Made by a program: the position numbers and the translations under genes
Notes under the pieces: generated by a model
The model's input: the letters and a program-made list of their open reading frames with translations, nothing else
Told to the model about the DNA's origin: nothing
Databases searched by the model: none
Source: DATKGX01 sp035510555
GTDB lineage: Bacteria; Patescibacteriota; Microgenomatia; Levybacterales; UBA12049
Assembly (NCBI GenBank): GCA_035510555.1
Contig: DATKGX010000021.1
Location: 1 to 8,121, forward strand
Length of the DNA: 8,121 nucleotides
Direction: 5' to 3'
Shown: in pieces, positions 5,331 through 8,121 of the stretch
Position numbering within the stretch: position 1 is the stretch's first letter
Layout of the letters: every line of letters starts with the position of its first letter

Positions 5331-6983
5331 TTAAACCTCTATAATTACCGGTAGCACTAATGGTCGTTTGCGCAGTTTTCTAAAGATGAATTTTTCCGCA
5401 ATTTCGCTGATCGCTTTGCGCATTAAAAATCTATCCCTTGTACCAGCTCTTTGCGTTAGTTTTTCTTTAATTTCTTTGGCCAAACTTACTTGAATATCGG
5501 TTGTTTCCTGTTGAGAAAGCCCTTTAACAATAATGTCTAAATTATCAATCTGCCCACTTGTTGCAAATTCCGAAAGCACCACGACTACCCCATCCGTAGC
5601 CAACCTTTGCCTATCGCGGAGCACAAAACTTTCCACTTCTTCGCCGGAAATTTGGTCAACGTAAACATTTTCCAAGTTTAATTTTTTGCCAAGTCTGGCG
5701 CCGTTTTGATTAAATAGCACTTCTTGTCCGTCTTCCAAAAGCAGAATGTTTTTAGGTTCAAAACCCTGTTTCTCCGCCAATCCCCGGTACGCAACCATCT
5801 GCCTAAACGTTCCGCCAATTGGCAGCACAATTTTGGGGCTGACTAAATTCATCATCAACGTTAAGTCGTCGCTGGATGCGTGTCCGGAAACATGAAACTC
5901 GTCCGAAAGCTCAGAGTAAATTACTCTGGCGCCAATCCTGGCAATATCATCGACCAAGGCATAAACCGAAACTTCGTTGCCGGGAATCGGATCAGCCGAA
6001 AAAATTACCACATCACTAGAAGTTAAATGAATCTCTTTGAATTCTCCCGAAACAATCCGGGAAAGCGCCGAATTTCCCTGACCTTGGCTACCCGCGACTA
6101 AAAGAACGACATCCGAATCTTTGTAATTTTTTAACTGCGCCGTGGCAATTTCCATTCCTCTTGGCATGCGGATGTAACCCAAGTTTTGCGCGATTTCTTT
6201 GGCTTTAATTACCGACCGGCCGACAAAACAAACTTTTCTGCCAAACTTTTCCGCCACTTTTAAAACCTGATTTACTCTGGAAATGTTGGATGAGTAAGTT
6301 GTGACAATAAACTTGCCTTTGCAATTCTCCAATTCTTCCTCAAAAGCCGCCGTCAATTTGAATTCCGATGGCGTGTGGCCTTTGCGTTCCGCTCCCAAAC
6401 AATCCGACAGCATACACAAAACGCCTTCTTTGGAAACCTGGGCAATTTTTTTAAAGTCGGTTTTCTTGCCGTCAAAAGGCGTTAAGTCAATTTTGTAGTC
6501 GCTGCCATGATAGAAATTTCCGGCCGGCGTTTTAATGAAAATATTTGAGCTATCTAAGACTGAGTGAGTAACTCTGATAAAATTGAGAGTGAAGGGGCCG
6601 ATTTTAATTTCTCCACCGTCAAAATTCACTTTTTGCACCCTGGGTTGTAATCCATAGTCCTTCAGCTTGGCATTGGCCAACTCCGCTGTTAATGGCGTCC
6701 CGTAAATCGGGAATTGTCCGGGAAGATCCGGCAAAACATAAGGAAGTCCCCCGATATGGTCCTCGTGTCCGTGGGTTAAAGCCATTCCGACAATTTTTTT
6801 ACCCTGCAGATTCTTAAGATAGGTAACGTCGGGGATCAAAAGGTCAACTCCGAGCATTGTTTCATCGGCAAAACCCAAACCGCAATCCACAATTAAGATT
6901 TCGTTTTTGTACTCATAGAGGTACATGTTTTTGGTAACGTCACCGACGCCGCCAATGGGGATTAAGGATAAATTATTTTCCAT
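5331..6983 (-). CDS. rnj: Ribonuclease J (metallo-beta-lactamase / beta-CASP)
   Basis: RNase J is a cytoplasmic ribonuclease acting both as a 5'-3' exonuclease and an endonuclease in mRNA decay and rRNA maturation. The 550-residue length matches B. subtilis RNase J1 (about 555). The metallo-beta-lactamase core shows THGHEDHIGG with HxHxDH at 71-76, motif 3 His140 in VTHSVLDS, and motif 4 Asp162 in HGSDYKID. The beta-CASP insert shows LSDCLGAERKGHTPSE (Asp194, motif A), GRSVIKA, AGSQGQGNSAL and SGHAS with His368 (motif B). At motif C, where the family has P-x-HGE-x-R, this protein has PIGGTFR, so Gly390 stands where the metal-ligand His is expected. GGVGDVTKNM (11-20) also departs from the usual GGxGEIGKN. 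A C-terminal domain covers about 455-550. No Shine-Dalgarno sequence precedes the ATG; a -10-like box ends 6 bases before it. PNPase upstream is a likely functional partner. Confidence 0.93.
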   Translation of the reverse strand: MENNLSLIPIGGVGDVTKNMYLYEYKNEILIVDCGLGFADETMLGVDLLIPDVTYLKNLQGKKIVGMALTHGHEDHIGGLPYVLPDLPGQFPIYGTPLTAELANAKLKDYGLQPRVQKVNFDGGEIKIGPFTLNFIRVTHSVLDSSNIFIKTPAGNFYHGSDYKIDLTPFDGKKTDFKKIAQVSKEGVLCMLSDCLGAERKGHTPSEFKLTAAFEEELENCKGKFIVTTYSSNISRVNQVLKVAEKFGRKVCFVGRSVIKAKEIAQNLGYIRMPRGMEIATAQLKNYKDSDVVLLVAGSQGQGNSALSRIVSGEFKEIHLTSSDVVIFSADPIPGNEVSVYALVDDIARIGARVIYSELSDEFHVSGHASSDDLTLMMNLVSPKIVLPIGGTFRQMVAYRGLAEKQGFEPKNILLLEDGQEVLFNQNGARLGKKLNLENVYVDQISGEEVESFVLRDRQRLATDGVVVVLSEFATSGQIDNLDIIVKGLSQQETTDIQVSLAKEIKEKLTQRAGTRDRFLMRKAISEIAEKFIFRKLRKRPLVLPVIIEV

Positions 6984-6989
6984 ACTTTA

Positions 6990-6998
6990 ATAATAACA
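6990..6998 (-). promoter_or_regulatory. Putative extended -10 promoter of rnj
   Basis: The minus strand carries TGTTATTAT (6998-6990), a five-of-six -10 with the TGn extension. It ends 6 bases before the rnj ATG, so transcription would start at or next to the A of the ATG, giving a leaderless mRNA. No convincing -35 is present; its expected place falls in the 7-base tandem repeat. The core TTTCTGTTATWAT is shared with the promoter at 5240-5252. Confidence 0.45.
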
Positions 6999-7007
6999 GA
7001 AACTAGT

Positions 7008-7035
7008 GATTAATGATTAAGGATTAAGGATTAAA
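7008..7035. repeat. Tandem 7-base repeat, four copies of GATTAAN
   Basis: Four head-to-tail units on the + strand read GATTAAT, GATTAAG, GATTAAG and GATTAAA, with the first six bases identical in each. The array fills the gap between the orphan gene's stop (7038) and the rnj promoter, and covers the place of a -35 for rnj. Similar bases (GGATTAAGGAT) recur at about 6959-6969 inside the first codons of rnj. It may be slippage in AT-rich DNA or binding sites spaced by 7 bases. Confidence 0.7.
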
Positions 7036-7037
7036 AT

Positions 7038-7496
7038 TTATTTTGAAGCACTGGGAGCAACGGCTTTCGCAGCTTTTTCTTTACTTTCACTTTCAGTTCT
7101 AAGCGTATCTAATATTGCGCTATCTTGACGGCCCAATCTATCTATCTCAACCTTATATTCTCTTAAAAGACTTATTGCTATCGCTTCTCCAGCAAGCGCA
7201 ACTGCATCAACAATTCCTATCTGAGGCAACGCAGCGTTGAGATCACCTTTTGGAGCTTCCACAGCCATGACAGTTGGAGCGCCAATAGCAACAATACAAG
7301 CACCAGTAGCTAAAAATCCAACAATATTCCTTCTAATCTTTTTACTACCTATCCTAGCGTGAACTGCTGTCTCCAAATCTGTTAAGTCCCGCGCAATTTC
7401 GGTACGCTCAACTTTATCAACTGTGGTCATTAAAACGCTTCCATCTTTTACAGTTACTGTAACTTCTGGTGGCAACACTCTTATTCTTTCGTTCAT
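7038..7496 (-). CDS. Hypothetical membrane protein between pnp and rnj
   Basis: The 152-residue product is not one I recognise. A charged N-terminal cytoplasmic part (about 1-50, with a possible short beta region VTVTVKDGSVLMTTV) ends in a basic cluster KKIRR (52-56). A likely membrane helix follows (58-79), then a second, weaker hydrophobic segment (about 93-111), a charged helix (112-140), and an Ala/Ser/Lys-rich end. The basic cluster before helix 1 suggests the N-terminus is inside. The reading frame extends to a TTG at 7535, but that TTG is the start of a perfect -35 TTGACA whose -10 lies before the ATG at 7496, so I use the ATG. It interrupts the pnp-rnj pair, has its own promoter, and has AT-rich repeats on both sides. 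A real but possibly accessory gene. Confidence 0.65.
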   Translation of the reverse strand: MNERIRVLPPEVTVTVKDGSVLMTTVDKVERTEIARDLTDLETAVHARIGSKKIRRNIVGFLATGACIVAIGAPTVMAVEAPKGDLNAALPQIGIVDAVALAGEAIAISLLREYKVEIDRLGRQDSAILDTLRTESESKEKAAKAVAPSASK

Positions 7497-7506
7497 AATG
7501 AAAGCG

Positions 7507-7535
7507 ATAATATCATCTTGCTCAATCTTTGTCAA
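7507..7535 (-). promoter_or_regulatory. Strong promoter before the orphan gene at 7038-7496
   Basis: On the minus strand TTGACA (7535-7530, perfect) and TATTAT (7512-7507, five of six) are separated by exactly 17 bases, with a TGn extension before the -10. This is the best sigma-70-type promoter in the window. The -10 ends 10 bases before the ATG at 7496, so the leader would be only about 1-5 bases. It argues against the upstream TTG as the start codon. Confidence 0.65.
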
Positions 7536-7562
7536 GCTATAGGATACTCTCTTAGGACTTGG

Positions 7563-7591
7563 TTAGAAATTAGGAATTAAAATTAGAAATT
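7563..7591. repeat. AT-rich direct repeat TTAGAAATT
   Basis: TTAGAAATT occurs at 7563-7571 and again at 7583-7591, 20 bases apart, separated by AGGAATTAAAA. The element sits in the gap after the pnp stop (7599) and before the orphan's promoter. Its middle (GGAATTAAAATT) resembles the end of the 7-base array on the other side of the orphan (GGATTAAAATT, about 7028-7038). No good terminator is visible here. Confidence 0.5.
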
Positions 7592-7598
7592 TCGTAGT

Positions 7599-8121
7599 CT
7601 AATATCGTGGTTTGCGGTCGCGGCTAAAACCCGGTCGAGCAGGTCGGGAACTTGCACCTCTGCTTCTCCAATCACTTGACCCACCGGATGTCCTGCCTCT
7701 TTCTCTCCTAAATTGCATTGCCAGTGGATGTTCACTTGGCGTTCGAGGTTGATAAGTACCTCCGGCAACCGGCACTGCTCCCATTGGCCTTGGTGTTTTT
7801 GGCTTATCGGCATCTTCTCCGAATAACATGGAAAGATTGACTCTCCCCTGGTCATCGATTTCGGCCACTCTAATCTTGACTTTTTGTCCGATTTTTACAA
7901 TATCATTTGGGTCATTCACAAATTCCGTTGACATTTTGGAGACATGCACCATACCTTCTTTACCCGGTAAAAATTCGACGAATGCTCCGAAAGGCAAAAT
8001 TCTCTTTACTTCGCCTTCAAAAACCTCACCCGGCTGGACTTCGCGGACTAATCCTTTAACCCACTCAACTGCTTTCTTCACTGCTTCATCGTCAGTTCCC
8101 GAAATCGCGACTGTGCCGTCG
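7599..8121 (-). CDS. pnp: Polynucleotide phosphorylase, C-terminal part (KH end and S1 domain)
   Basis: This is a phosphorolytic 3'-5' exoribonuclease, normally a trimer of about 700 residues; only the last 173 residues lie in the window because the gene runs off the right edge. The reading frame is open to position 8120, and the apparent start at 8081 is an internal GTG. Window residues 1-24 (DGTVAISGTDDEAVKKA) are the end of the KH RNA-binding domain. Residues about 31-98 are an S1 domain (GEVFEGEVKRILPFGAFVEF, GMVHVSKM, GQKVKIRVAEID, GRVNLSMLF). The tail (about 104-173) is disordered, rich in Arg, Gly, Ser and Pro, with RG-type pairs, and probably adds RNA affinity. The catalytic RNase PH domains are outside the window. 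With RNase J downstream, it is part of the RNA-decay cluster. Family identity is firm from the KH-S1 junction and the S1 sequence. Confidence 0.93.
   Translation of the reverse strand, partial: DGTVAISGTDDEAVKKAVEWVKGLVREVQPGEVFEGEVKRILPFGAFVEFLPGKEGMVHVSKMSTEFVNDPNDIVKIGQKVKIRVAEIDDQGRVNLSMLFGEDADKPKTPRPMGAVPVAGGTYQPRTPSEHPLAMQFRRERGRTSGGSSDWRSRGASSRPARPGFSRDRKPRY

Noticed and set aside
5814..5816. A frameshift or sequencing error explaining the missing His in RNase J
   Set aside because: The frame continues with good family sequence on both sides and the spacing from His368 to Gly390 is exactly that of B. subtilis RNase J1, so a codon substitution fits better. A base error could not turn His to Gly with one change.
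6301..6498. + strand reading frame inside rnj
   Set aside because: Antisense to the beta-CASP region of rnj, short and without signals.
7583..7855. Minus-strand reading frame overlapping the end of pnp
   Set aside because: It is an alternate frame of the PNPase tail and S1 domain; the correct frame shows clear S1 sequence and reaches the window edge.

Overview
The window looks like a chromosomal fragment of a Patescibacteria (Candidate Phyla Radiation) bacterium, perhaps a Microgenomates lineage. Three things suggest this: compact AT-leaning DNA with tiny spacers, the gene string pnp / rnj / ftsK / rodZ with divergent versions of each protein, and small orphan genes set between conserved ones. 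The assignment is an inference from gene order and protein style. TGA is used as a stop (rodZ and the gene after it), so the SR1/Gracilibacteria recoding of UGA is excluded.

Layout: on the + strand, mltG (cell-wall lytic transglycosylase) has its own promoter and is followed by a 95-residue orphan with a textbook Shine-Dalgarno sequence. This strand converges at about 1380-1398 on a long minus-strand block. Read from the right end, that block holds the C-terminal part of polynucleotide phosphorylase (cut by the window edge), an orphan membrane protein, ribonuclease J, an intrinsic terminator, a second orphan, the DNA translocase FtsK, a RodZ-like protein, and two overlapping small membrane-protein genes, the second YtxH-like.

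Two themes run through it. PNPase and RNase J are the expected exonuclease/endonuclease pair of RNA turnover. FtsK, RodZ, MltG and perhaps the small membrane proteins belong to cell-envelope growth and division. The orphans at 4812-5174 and 7038-7496 interrupt the conserved string and each carries a promoter of its own.

The points most worth a second look are these. (1) RNase J keeps the HxHxDH motif but has Gly where the family's metal-binding motif C His is expected. (2) Several minus-strand genes lack a Shine-Dalgarno sequence and have a -10-like box ending 6-10 nt before the start ATG, as expected for leaderless mRNAs. (3) AT-rich repeats lie on both sides of the orphan between pnp and rnj. 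I found no rRNA, tRNA, CRISPR array or insertion sequence, and no clear novel multi-gene system. No gene-free stretch exceeds 300 bases; the longest, 5175-5330, holds a terminator and a promoter.
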